From Cristatella mucedo (lineage: Eukaryota; Bryozoa; Phylactolaemata; Cristatellidae): a stretch of DNA of 64,000 nt. The DNA is taken from the NCBI GenBank assembly GCA_009760855.2, contig WPIO01000011.1:667501-731500 (forward strand). Reading direction: 5' to 3'. The notes beneath the pieces were generated by a model. That model was given only the letters and a program-made list of their open reading frames with translations, was not told the DNA's origin and did no database searches. The position numbers and the translations under genes are program-made. Of the stretch, positions 1-10,816 are shown in pieces. Each line of letters starts with the position of its first letter. Within the stretch, counting starts at the first letter, position 1.

Positions 1-2065
1 GCTTCACATGGTACCACCGGCCTTTCTGTAATCAAAACATTTAGCTGTACTTTGCTCATTCTGACTGACGTCACGACTTCCTCTGACTTAAAAACAGAAC
101 AGATAGATACATAATAATAGAAGGAAGCAAAATATTTGCCTGTTCCTGACAGCTTCTGGTCTATCCGTGTGAATCGTCTTGTGTATGCTTTTGTATGTTG
201 ACATTGTCCATGATATTACTAGCCAATTGATAATCTTCCTTTGCAGCACATGCAAGGTGCAAAGAAACTGATATAGCCAGGCCTTCAAAGGTTCCTTTGC
301 AGGGTTATATCTGACTTTAAGATAATGTCTATCGCAAGTGAGCTTAAAAACCGGGTCCATATCAAACACCGAATCGACTGCAAGAGCCTCTTTTTGGCCT
401 TCAGATGATTGTTTAACCTGCGTGCGTGAGCATACCTATCCGACCTCATTGCTCTTCCATTGAGCTCTCACCACCGGCTCCCTAGCTTCCACTTCTGGTC
501 TAAGAACGATACTGCTGTGCCTGTGCATAATTGTCAAAAAAAACATGCTCCTTGCTTGTCATTAATTATTGGCTATTGATTCTTCTGCAGTGCATGGTGA
601 AGCATCCGGATTTCTCATAGGGTGTTATACAAATGACTTAAAGCTATTATAATTGTCATTATACCATATTTAGTCACGTTTACGGTGCTACAAGAATCTG
701 TTAATAATAATAATAATAATAAGATTGTTGTTTTGAGTATCGAAGTGGTTTTGACCAGACTAAAGTGACCTATACTTCTGGTGTTGTCTAATCCTGGTCA
801 AGAGGCCATCTAACTCTTAGCAGCTGATAATCCAGGATAAGCTGCAGCCTGGGCTAAAGGGCACAGCCAGGAACTCGCCTGTAGCTTCGATGTTTACTTA
901 CTGTTGATAGGACCTGCTCGGAGTGCCTCTGAATGGTGAGAGGGGGTTGTTACAGGACTAGCATCAGGCCATCAGCCAGGATGGAGTGGCTGCTGGCACA
1001 AAGCCAGCTGGCAGAGCAAGCTGAGTGAGGGACTGCAGCTTGCAACCCTGATTGGCCACAGCTACAAGCTGCAGACGATAATGTCCCTCTGACTGCTACA
1101 GCAACCGAAGGAGTAGTCTGGGAGAGGGACTCCTGATTGGCCACACCTACAAGCTGCAGAAGACAATCCCTATTTGATTGATTTGACTGTCGGAAGCCCT
1201 TCCGACATGAAGCTAGCACTGATCCTAACTAGCACTTTCTTTTAAAGAGAGCCCAGCACTTGAGCTTTGGAAATATGGGAAACTAAGGTACGAAGTGGTA
1301 TGCCATCGTCAAGACGTTGTAACTCATACACTGGAAGCAATGGGGACATGCTTTTCATTGGGAGGGGAGGGACTGGTTTCTTGCCATTACATATTGCTCA
1401 CCTCCGACTTTGCAATTTGACGGCAGCATGTAAGAACTACCTTGGAAAATCCAGTTCTTTGATCGATTGCTGTGTTTTCTTCAGCATAGAATGCAGTGAT
1501 AATTACTTCAGCGTATTCTCTATCAGAACGGAGGATAACAATTGTGTTCTGGTATGTTGACTAGCAGTTGCTGGAGAAAGGCCATTAATCACTGTGAACA
1601 AATGCTAGAAACCAAGGTGATATCAACACACTATTTCTTTCCAATTAACGCCATATGCCTAGCTTTCTTGCAGGTGTGAGCATGGAAAGCCCATTTCACA
1701 CTACATAGTTACCACACTACGAAGGTACTAAAACTATGGAATGACCGAAGCTCTACCAGAATAACACGGGTACTGCCCAGTTACCTGACTGCCATAGATT
1801 AGGAACCGAGAGGCTCACGTTTTTTCTTGTTATTCTTATCCTTCTCTGTGAAAACCTGCCTCGCCTCCTGTCTCTCAACCGCAGGTGAAGGCACTGGCTT
1901 GGGACTAATTTGCTCCAGCTACATTTGCTTAACGGACCTAAGAATGCAAATGGCTCAGCAAGTCGACGGACCGTGCAGCACATATGTCAAACCAACTGAG
2001 AGATATGCAAGTGACAGCCAGAGCACACTGACGTGCATGCATGGCGGCCTGCTTTCATCGCTCAC
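1..2065. other. Downstream part of TMTC2 locus, no exon recognised
   Basis: This stretch lies 3' of TMTC2 exon 4 on the minus strand and should be intron 4 plus, beyond the window, the remaining TPR exons. I searched the minus-strand translations for the conserved TPR block that follows exon 4 in the family and saw none. Weak LINE-like tails (about 228-280 and 590-650) and a short TAA run near 702-720 are present. The open frames here look random. Confidence 0.5.
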
Positions 2066-2197
2066 CAGTTCAGCTTCGGCCGTATGGCCTTGAGCAGCTT
2101 TCAGAATGCCCAGGTTGAGGTAAGCTGCCGTCAGCCGTGGACGAAAGCTGATAGCTTTTTGATAGGCGTCCAGTGCCTCGTCGAAGCGTTTCTGGTC
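2066..2197 (-). CDS. TMTC2: TMTC2 exon 4 (TPR repeat)
   Basis: This 132-bp exon encodes 44 residues, phase 0 at both ends. The minus strand shows an acceptor with a T-rich tract ending in GGCAG, then codons starting D-Q-K-R-F-D-E-A-L, and a GTGAGC donor after A-E-A-E-L. The peptide carries a tetratricopeptide pattern (ALDAYQKAISFRP, then AAYLNLGILKAAQG) and continues directly from exon 3, which ends in GILLQ. It matches the second TPR of animal TMTC2 in length and register. In the family the TPRs lie in the ER lumen and are thought to present protein substrates to the O-mannosyltransferase core. A 51-bp minisatellite begins only about 85 bp upstream of the acceptor. Later TPR exons are outside the window. 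Confidence 0.85.
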
Positions 2198-2281
2198 CTG
2201 CCAAATGCAGTAAAACACCGTGACATCACGAACTTCTGGTGACAATGGAGCTCTGACTTCGTACACGAAAAAAATGAAAAC

Positions 2282-2647
2282 TGTCAAATGTAACAGATGC
2301 TACCACAGACATCACCACTACAAAATCGTAAGCATCAAATGCAACAGATGCTACCACAGACATCACCACTACAAAATCGTAAGCATCAAATGCAACAGAT
2401 GCTACCACAGACATCACTACAAAATCGTAAGCATCAAATGTAACAGATGCTACCACAGACATCACCACTACAAAATCGTAAGCATCAAATGTAACAGATG
2501 CTACCACAGACATCACCACTACAAAATCATAAGCATCAAATGTAACAGATGCTACCACAGACATCACCACTACAAAATCGTAAGCATCAAATGTAACAGA
2601 TGCTACCACAGACATCACCACTACAAAATCGTAAGCATCAAATGCAA
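2282..2647. repeat. 51-bp minisatellite, 7 units
   Basis: Seven tandem units of about 51 bp are nearly identical; one unit is 3 bp shorter. Each contains ACAGATGCTACCACAGACAT followed by a CACCACTACAAAATCGTAAG block. Because 51 is divisible by three and the unit lacks stops in one frame of each strand, both strands are open and give 17-residue periodic peptides. I read this as a by-product of the repeat, not a gene. It lies 85 bp from the exon 4 acceptor of TMTC2. Confidence 0.95.
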
Positions 2648-2705
2648 AGTTGCTCATTGAACAGTGCTGAGCTATAGATGCCCAGTCCTCTGCCACAGCA
2701 GACAT

Positions 2706-2706
<1 letters not shown>

Positions 2707-2783
<77 letters not shown>

Positions 2784-2788
2784 TGTGT
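2707..2788. repeat. (GT)n microsatellite
   Basis: About 80 bp of almost pure GT dinucleotide, read as CA in the TMTC2 sense. It follows the minisatellite by about 60 bp. Confidence 0.98.
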
Positions 2789-2908
2789 GGGTAAAGCGTG
2801 CCTGTCAGGGCACGAGAGTGGATGAGTGTGTGTTAATTTGATCCATCACTGCATTTGTCAGCGATACGTATGACCACGAGTCTGTGACAGCAATCAATGG
2901 CAGAGTAA

Positions 2909-2910
2909 CA

Positions 2911-2941
<31 letters not shown>

Positions 2942-3160
2942 GCACTTGATAAAGCGCCCTCAGAGAATTCAATCTCTCTCTAGGCGCTTTACATTTGCTG
3001 CAAAGGGAAATGAAATTGAATGGTGAGTAATATCGTGGTTGATAAACAAACAAAATGAATATTATGGTTAGGGGTGACATGCACAGGGTCAGCATGCAAA
3101 TGTGGTTAGTGGAAGCATGCACAGTGTCAACACGCATAAGCACGCGAAGGACGAATCACA
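2909..3160 (-). mobile_element. LINE-A 3' UTR and tail
   Basis: The minus strand reads the 3' end of a family that I call LINE-A: a 3' UTR with repeated GCATGCTGACMCTGTGCATG-like blocks, then GTAAAGCGCCTAGAGAGAGA, an AGGGCGCTTTATCAAGTGCA block and an ATT trinucleotide tail. Fuller copies at 32.6-33.45 kb and 52.2-53.0 kb show that this UTR follows an L2/CR1/Jockey-like reverse transcriptase C-terminus. The fragment is 5'-truncated. Confidence 0.85.
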
Positions 3161-3171
3161 TGCTTTAATCT

Positions 3172-3310
3172 GCCGAGCTGGTTTGGTCCGGTGGTTAAGG
3201 TGCTCGCCCCGACCAAGGTCTGACTGAGATCGAGGGCTCGAGCCCTGAGGTATATGTGAATGCCTGAATAAAGATTAAGTTCCCTTAGGCCGCTATACAA
3301 ACGAATTACA
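3172..3310 (+). mobile_element. tRNA-derived SINE-B, full length
   Basis: The tRNA-like head has an A-box-like GGTCCGGTGGTTAAGG and a B-box-like GGGCTCGAGCCC. It is followed by a tail (GCCTGAATAAAGATTAAGTT, then GGCCGCTATACAAACGAATT) that resembles the LINE-A 3' end. Other copies are at about 15.9, 24.3, 26.7, 32.5, 36.2, 36.7, 36.9 and 55.0 kb. The shared tail suggests mobilisation by the LINE-A machinery (inference). Confidence 0.85.
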
Positions 3311-3445
3311 TGTTTTGTCCTTCAACCCTAGAACCCCATCCAATAGGTAATACATTTCAACAGCACAAGCAACTCATCACGACTTTGCAGAGGCATCACT
3401 CGTCCCAATAGAGTGTCATTCATATGCTGGAGATAATACATGCGT

Positions 3446-3450
<5 letters not shown>

Positions 3451-3489
<39 letters not shown>

Positions 3490-3512
3490 GCACACACACA
3501 CACACACACACA
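3451..3512. repeat. (CA)n microsatellite
   Basis: About 60 bp of CA repeat with a CGCG interruption. Open frames across it are artefacts. Confidence 0.97.
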
Positions 3513-3599
3513 AACATGTACATGCTTGCATGCCCAAACAGATAAACATACACATACGCCAACCTTGTCCTCACACTACAACAAGCAGTTTGCAGTTGG

Positions 3600-3960
3600 T
3601 GCAACATTATACAGCTTGGATTTCATGCTGCGAACGTCCGAAGGCAACATTACACGTATTCTCAACGATCAACACTTGTGCTGACTCCCCATCCAGAAAC
3701 AAGTCCACTATAAGGTTCTGTCATTCACTTTTAGGTCTCTTCACTCTCTTGCTCTAATCTACCTATTCAACTACTTCCTAATTAGGCTTCCCATCCTACT
3801 GCCTGCTAGTCTGACTGATCACTTGTGTGGGTTACAAAAAATCACTCAATTTTTTTGGAGACCGTGCATTCAGTTGGTATGACCCTAAAGGCTGGAATTC
3901 ACTGTTAACTTACACCAGGACCTGAGCAGCTAAAAACCCACCTCACAGCCTTTACTTAGA
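3600..3960 (+). mobile_element. Diverged LINE reverse-transcriptase C-terminus
   Basis: The plus strand has the order of the LINE-A C-terminal region with many substitutions and frameshifts: a block for K-Y-K-V-L-S-F-T-F-R-S-L-H-S, later one for F-G-D-R-A-F-S and a degraded A-P-K-A-W-N-S-L. It is an old, non-coding remnant. Confidence 0.55.
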
Positions 3961-4164
3961 CCGTGTGAATAGTCTTTCCCGTGCTTCTGAGTGCTGCAAT
4001 GTTGCATGTTATCATTTAACTGTTAAGATGCTTCCTTCCAGCACAGGTAAAGTACACAAATAGAGCATGAGTTATCGTCATGACACTATACAAGTGTTTA
4101 CGATTCTTATTATCATTATTTCCCAATCTCCTTTTCTGTTTGTCACTCGGCCTGTTTCTGTCAA

Positions 4165-4318
<154 letters not shown>

Positions 4319-5689
4319 ATCTCTTGCCATTTACCCTCAGCAAAGTAATGAGCACAATTGCCATCGGGAATTATATCTTAACCTAAAAGGTACAATTGCA
4401 GATTCGTCAAATAAAAATCTGTTTTTAGCTGTACCCAACCGAGTCAGACTACCCGGTTGAAATACAGATATAGCATGTCGACTACAAGCCTTTTGCTATT
4501 GGCCATGCCAATCACACTTACATCTTAGCTACCTTCTCTTAGTCTTGATGGTCCAGTGATATTGCTGGCTGGTGCACAGTTCAGCCTTTGAGCCTACCCT
4601 TCATTTTCAGAGCAACTATTATGCTTGATGGTGCATGCAACAGAAAAGACTGACATGCCCAGCCAGTTACATCCTGTCCAGAGGCCGAGTAGCCGACCTC
4701 TGGGTTACATTTTATCCTACCACTGAGCCTCACCAGAAGTTCAATCTATGCGACCACAATTAGAGGGGGTTAACTTGAAGACCCGATGCGATGACATCCT
4801 TGGATATCGTCGGATGATATGCCAAGGACACATGGATAGCTAGCAATGGCCATATCTTCGTCCCAGGTTATACCGAGCTAGAAGTTGCTCTGGTTTAGGG
4901 AGCTTCAGAGCTCCCCGGTAGGTATCACCGATCAACGTGGGACAGGCCTCGCTAAACTAGGATTTCCAAAGAGCCGGTGCCAGAGCCAGGGCTTTTGCCT
5001 CGGCACGGCAATTTGTGTCGAATTTCAGGACGAAACAAAGCAGTCATTCAATAGTGGGAACGAAAGCCCTAGAGCAGACTGGCCAAATCCCTTGCTGCAC
5101 CAGCTACCAGTCACTCAGTCATGTTTTGCCTTTCCCAGCACTAGCTCATTCCACGTGGATTTGTGGTTTAGAAAATGGCCGAAATAAGTACCATAATTGA
5201 GATCAATTTCCGACGAAATTGCTGACGAACAGCCTGTTCGGCAGCTTCAAAACATCAAGGCTAGCCCAAACTGATTCAGGCTGCCGTGCAGCAAGAAGAG
5301 CTTGCTGGAGAGGTCAGAGAGGCAACACCCGGCTGAGAATGGTGACGATGCCAGCACCCGAGTCTGCTAAAGCCGAACTAGTGTGGGAGCATGGCACTGT
5401 GGACGCCCACGAAGCGAATCCTTTCTCTCCAAGCCAGCACAACCCCCACACACTACGCACACAGGCAGGCTCTTCAGGCTTCAGTCTATTGAACGTTGAA
5501 ATGCAAGCCGACGACCAGTAAGCAAGGATCAGATTCTAAGCTGAAGCATAAGAGAAATGACAGCAGCCGGCCCGAGCTTTCGAAACCAGCAACCTGCCGA
5601 GCCAGGAGACAATTACTTTGGCTGGCCGCCAGCAGCTACACCGGTGAAGGGCAGGGAGCGGGTCCAAGCTCGACCCCGATCCAAGTTCT

Positions 5690-6165
5690 TGCACTGACCC
5701 ACAAGGCCCACCACGGCTTGGCTCCTTCATACCTAGCTGAACTGCTTAACCAGTTTCAGCCTCCTTGTCGTGCCCTCTAGGCTATGTATGGATAATAAAT
5801 TAGCTGCTCGATCCTCAGCTTAAAGACCGCTGGCGACTGAAGCTATTGCTCTGCAGGTACTAGGCTGTGGAACTCACTTCCACAGCTCTTATGCAATGAC
5901 ATATATTCTCCTGCTGCCGACTACGGCTCATCCTTTCCAGCCGTCCTTAGCTGCTACTACCATGCTACTCACTACCTCAGCTGCTCTCCTGACTCAGCTA
6001 TTCGTTGGACTTTCTCTTTGTTGTGTGAGATGAAGTCTGTTGGCTAGCAAATGCGTACCGAAAGCCCCTTAGGCTGTGAGTGCACAATAGAAAACTCTCC
6101 TTCGTAATAACCCTACAGTCTTTGTGGCTTTGTGGAGTTGTAGAGATACATTATATTACTCGCGA
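5690..6165 (+). mobile_element. LINE-D 3' end (RT C-terminus and tail)
   Basis: A second non-LTR family. The plus strand encodes L-T-H-K-A-H-H-G-L-A-P-S-Y-L, then a degraded R-L-W-N-S-L-P segment, and ends with CTTTGTGGAGTTGTAGAGAT followed by ACATTATATTAC. Its closest relative in the window is the minus-strand copy at 18240-18690, which has a TGTAA pentanucleotide tail. Frames are broken. Confidence 0.75.
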
Positions 6166-6729
6166 GCACAACTAACCGACGAACGATCGGGGTACCAAAG
6201 ATAAAGCACTGACTTCGGAAAAGTCTCTGCTCGAGAGAAGCTGTCCGACGACCGGTAGTACTGAGGTTAGATGCCACCACGGCAAAAACAATTACGGCGA
6301 CTGCCTTTGAGTGTCAGCAGGTGCTGCTGCTGCAGCAGCTGCTAACCTACAAGATGTGTGGGATGCTGAGCAAGGCCTACAGAGGGTCATACTGGGACAC
6401 CATAAGCCCCGGTGGCCACGAGGTACCAAGACAGCCAGTCATTAGGCAAAACAAGCTGGCAATATCTCGTCTCAGCAAGCACCTGCTGCACCTTGCCAGG
6501 CACATCAGAGGCTATTGATTGCCAAAGCAGAAGCACCTGCTGCAGCAGACCGGCCACCGTGCTTCAGTCCTAGGGCACTCTCACAGCACCCAGTTATCAC
6601 TGCCACAAAAGCAGCAGCCTCCCCACTGTGGTTTGTTGTTACAGCTATTAGCCTTAATCGAGTGCCTCAGACCATGGGGTGCACAAGGGCAGCTCGGTAG
6701 CTGCCACTTTGAAAAGCAAAGTAACACCA

Positions 6730-6730
6730 G

Positions 6731-6784
<54 letters not shown>

Positions 6785-6835
6785 AGAGACATGCTAACGC
6801 ATGCACCTGTACAGGCACACACGTACGTATGTACC

Positions 6836-6867
<32 letters not shown>

Positions 6868-6883
6868 GCCACCCACGCATGCA

Positions 6884-6944
<61 letters not shown>
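6730..6944. repeat. Compound (CA)n microsatellite cluster
   Basis: Three CA tracts (about 6731-6780, 6840-6867, 6884-6942) are separated by short unique stretches. All open frames here, with Thr-His or Cys-Val runs, are simple-repeat artefacts. Confidence 0.97.
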
Positions 6945-6948
<4 letters not shown>

Positions 6949-8266
6949 ACACCCCCCTCCCAGATGCCAACCTGCTTAAGCCTGCATTAATCACGGTGAG
7001 GCTGAGCACCAGCAAATCCCATGTGCTCTGACTTTATTGCAGCTTAAGTTCGGCATGAAAATGATAAATAGTTGGCATGAAATTATTTGGTGAGGGTGAG
7101 TGTTCAAGGAATGGAAAAGCCTTGACCGGGAGGTCTGCACAGCAAGCAGCGACCAACTTGGAAGAGAATCAGTCACAGTCCTTCTACAAAGTCTCCTGCC
7201 ATAATCTCTACTGTAGCACAAGCTGCAGAAGATGTGCAGGCTAGAGAAATGATGCATTGCCTAAATGTAACAGTTGTCTGTACCACGGTCAGAAATTCTA
7301 TCGTTGTAAGCCACGGCTCAATCTAAAAACGAAGACTAGATTCAGTAGGGACCAGTAGGAGGAGGATGAGGAGGAGCACTGGAGCTCGTTCATTGGTTGC
7401 TAAAGTGGCAGTGTCACGGCCAGGCCCTAAATTAGGTCTGATCTTTAGGGCCCCTAAAGATCAGATGGTTCAACAAACTCATTTAAACTGTGGCAGCTGA
7501 GCCTGAGAGGCTATTGAGCCTGCTTGCAGTAGGCAATACAGAGTTGCCAAGATGATTCTTCGCTAGCCTGGATCCAGTATTCTTGCTTTAAACCCTGCAT
7601 ATTGGGGTTAAGTAACCTATTTGCACAGTGCACAGCCAAACATGCTGACCTGCTGCCAGTATGGCAATACGTGGCGGCAAGGTCCGTTAGTGAAGACATT
7701 TCGATAGGGCCTGATGTTTCTTTGCAATGTCCTACAAGAATGCACAAGCACTAGACAAGAAGCTATCACCGGGTGGTATTTGAGCAAGGCAGAGAGTCTA
7801 TGGCCACGCCAGGTCGGTAACACAGACAGCAACGTTGGTAGATACGGTCAGCTGAATGCAAGCTGACGAGCTAGCCAATGGCTTGAATTCGGTAGGCAGC
7901 CGGCAGACAGACGAACTCACTCGCACGCGCTCACGGCGCAGACTCGCACACGCTGGCCGCTCGTGACAATCAGCTCACAGCTTGCTCGATACATGCCCAA
8001 ACACACCAGTAAACCTGCAGCCCAGCTCACGACTAGTTGCAGAGGCATCGGTTGCTGTTATGAAAGGTCGCGGAGACTGGCCGAAATAGATGCGGCTCAG
8101 CACTGCCGGGATGCCACCTCCCAAGCCAGCGGCAGCAAAGTCAATTTGACAAAGGCACGACTCTGAACGGCCTCGCCCGAATGCAATCGCTGGCCTCTCG
8201 CCCGGCTCTGCTTAGTTCTGTGCCGAACGAAGCGCACGGGGGAAGGGGGTAGTGCACTTCGCTCAC

Positions 8267-8583
8267 CTGCAGCAGAATGCCATAGTTGTAGTGCACGTCG
8301 GCCATGTTCGACCTGTGCTGCAGCGCCAGCAGGTAAGCGTGCTCGGCTGAGGCTAGATCACCTCGCGCCTTCAGCACGTTGGCAAGGTTAGCCCACGCCT
8401 TGGCCGGGTTCACGCTCGTGCCTGCTCGATACAGCTGCTCCTCGGACGACCAGTCGGCATTTCGCAGGAGCGTGCGCGCAGTGAAGGCCACCAGCATCGC
8501 GACGAGGCATGCCGCCACGGCGGCCATCCGCAGGCCGAAGCCAAGCCGCGGCTGCCACAGGAGCAGAGCCGACGTCCGTCCGC

Positions 8584-8626
<43 letters not shown>

Positions 8627-9640
8627 GCCGCCGTTGGACCGAGAGAAGCGGTACCGCGGCCGCTGCGTCCAGCCGCCGCCGAGCACGGCGGCGCCTTCGG
8701 CAACGAGCAGGCAGTAGCCCATGCTCGGTATGTAGAGCACTCTCTCGGCCAAGACGAAGCCCACGTGGAAAAACAGATTGCTGGCCGGCAGGAATGGAAA
8801 GATGAGCAATGCCAAGGCCAGCGGCACGGCGCAGCCGCACCGTCCTCGATTGGACGTTACTAGGTCGCCACCGAGACGGCCACAGCAGCAGCTGCAATCA
8901 CCACCAACGTCGGCATTGCAACTGCTGCTGCTGCTGCTGCTGCCGCAGCTCACGCCATCCTCTTCACCAAGGCAGTGCTGGCTGTCAGATGAGCTCGTGG
9001 ATGGCCGACGGCCAACGGTTCGTCGGTGGCCAGCGTGCTCGAAAGGGCTGGCGACGTCGTCAAGGTAAACGTCGTCGCCACCGAAGCGACCAGTCAGGTA
9101 AGCTTGCGTGTGTCGCAGGTGCACCAGCAAGTGCGGCGAGCCGCACTTGGCGTGGACCGCCGCGAGTCGATCGCTTCTTCCAGCGCCACCTTGCGGTGCG
9201 GCCGCCACAGAGGTCACCGCGTGCCTAGCCTCAGACCGGCAGAGGGCGCCGTCGTCTGCCGGGTGCTGCCTGAGCCGGCGGCGAGATGCGAGAACAGTGC
9301 TGCAGCCGCCGGCGCCAAGCAGCAGCACAAGTCCGGCGTAGAGCGCCGCGGCGGCGAGCAGGCGCTCGTCCAGCAGCGACTCAACCAGCGGCACGGCGTC
9401 CATGGACCAGTCAAAGCTGAGAACGGCCGGCCAGACGAGCAGAGAGGCATGTGCCGCTGGCAGGTAGGCGAACGTGAGCGTGCGCGTCAGGGCGCTGCCC
9501 GCGAAAGCGGCCGGGTTGTCGGCGGGCGCAAACTGAGGCGGGTCGAAATCCATGAGCCATGCCCTGCCGAGAAGCAGCAGCCCTGCACTGAGAACGAGCG
9601 AGGCAGGTCCGATCACCGATCTGGAAAGCCAGACTCGGCT
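8267..9640 (-). CDS. TMTC2: TMTC2 exon 3 (membrane core, first TPR)
   Basis: This 1374-bp exon encodes 458 residues, phase 0 at both ends. The acceptor TTCGTTGCAG precedes S-R-V-W-L; the donor is CAG/GTGAGC after GILLQ. In order it encodes a membrane helix (PASLVLSAGLLLLG), the family block ALTRTLTFAYLP, the signature SFDWSMDAVPL, another helix, a long Ser/Cys/Arg-rich loop of about 140 residues, then NLFFHVGF, AERVLYIPSMGY and further helices, and finally the first TPR (NPAKAWANLANVLKARG, then HRSNMADVHYNYGILLQ). These blocks match TMTC2 better than TMTC1, 3 or 4. Two Ser runs are coded by AGC repeats: 13 residues (8586-8624) and 7 residues near 8920-8945. The loop is clearly longer than in the vertebrate protein. 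Family role: O-mannosylation of cadherin-type domains in the ER. The open frame extends past the acceptor, but that extension is intronic. Confidence 0.93.
8586..8624. repeat. (CTG)13 coding trinucleotide repeat
   Basis: Thirteen pure CTG units on the plus strand are read as AGC (Ser) in TMTC2 exon 3, flanked by Gly codons. The pure tract is likely length-polymorphic (inference). Confidence 0.95.
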
Positions 9641-10640
9641 CTGCAACGAACGACGACCGAGGCGCTGTGGAATGGCGGTGCCGGGAAACGGAGCCGGCCA
9701 GCTGACCGAGCAGCCAGCTTGAGAAAGAGAGCCGGGCTGCCTACCGGCCTCAACCGATCGGCGCTTGGTGAGCTCGGGAGAGTGCAGGCAAGCACTGGTA
9801 GCAACAGCAGCAGCTCCAGGCAAACGAGCATCTCCACCAAAGGCTTCACAGGCGAGCGGAGCAAGGAAACCGTGCGCTATCAGAAAAAAGTGGCAAACAC
9901 GCGAGAGCAGCGGGCGGTCGGGGCCTGGCCTGCCTTCTGCCCGCAGCAGCAAAGCAGCACTGTAACAGATTACGTCGAGCAGAGGGCCGAGGCAATTGAG
10001 TAATTTGCGTGACAGGAAGAGCGCTGCGAACCACCCGGAAGCTTTGCAAACATGACCGCAAAGCCGGGTGGAACGCAGGTGACCAGCGCGGCCACCAGCA
10101 GCAGCTGCAGCCGTAACACCCTGAGCTCAAGATTTCGCACGGCCTTGATGTCATCGTCTCGACCGCCGAGCCGAGCTTGAGTCCATGTGAGCAAGCCCCC
10201 ACCCACCCCACTTATAGCGCAGGTCACTTGCCGAGGTCTGCCGGGCTAGGATGGCCAGCCTCTGGCCATCCAGCAGAGGCTGCCTTTGCTGCTGGCTGTG
10301 GCAAGCACCGGTTCACCGGAGTTTCGGCACGATTGCCGAAACCCGATAGCCAGCACTCCCGTGGGCAAGAAGTGGAGAGGACAGCCCGAGGCCGGCATCT
10401 GGGGTAGCAACACAGGCAGCCAGTCGGGGGCTGGCCGGCAACCAACCCCCCTCCCCCGTGCCAGCAGGCCGCAGCAGAGCAGCTGCTGTCGCCTGGGCCC
10501 TCCGCCCTCCGGCTGCCATCTCGCGATATTTGGAGACGGTGAGAGTCTGCTCGAACCAAGCATTGGCGACGAGCTGCTGCCGCTGCTGCTGCTGCTGCTG
10601 TTGTCACAGAGCTAGAGAACGGCGCTCGGCAGGACCAGCA

Positions 10641-10816
10641 AAGCCATAATGGCTCACTATGTAAGGCGGATGCTTTTCACGACCTCAGCATCGAGGTCGT
10701 GGGTTCGAATCCTTCGGTGGGCGATCCTTTCTTGCCACTGCAAGCAGCGATCGCTATACAAAAAGAGGCTGTTAAATCAGCTAGTATTTTTACTTATTTT
10801 ATTTATTTTTATTTAG
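10641..10816 (+). mobile_element. tRNA-derived SINE-C, full length
   Basis: The head contains an A-box-like TGGCTCACTATGTAAGGCGG and a perfect B box GGTTCGAATCC. It is followed by GGTGGGCGATCCTTTCTTGC, a TATACAAAAAGAGGCTGTTA block and a TTTA-rich tail. Other copies: 22.8-23.0 (minus), 27.8-27.9, 30.66-30.76, 35.2-35.37 (plus), 37.4-37.57 and 39.05-39.15 kb (minus). The tRNA-like part is degenerate and is not a functional tRNA gene. Confidence 0.85.

Noticed and set aside
2220-2708. Open frames on both strands with 17-residue periodic peptides
   Set aside because: They are produced by the 51-bp minisatellite; a unit length divisible by three keeps both strands open. No splice or start evidence.
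9641-9952. Extension of the TMTC2 exon 3 frame to an upstream ATG at 9952
   Set aside because: The acceptor TTCGTTGCAG at 9641-9650 and phase-0 continuity with exon 2 show that this part is intron. The extra residues do not resemble TMTC proteins.
10641-10816. tRNA gene call on the B box GGTTCGAATCC
   Set aside because: The same head recurs in at least six dispersed copies followed by an identical non-tRNA body and tail; the cloverleaf is degenerate. It is a SINE.
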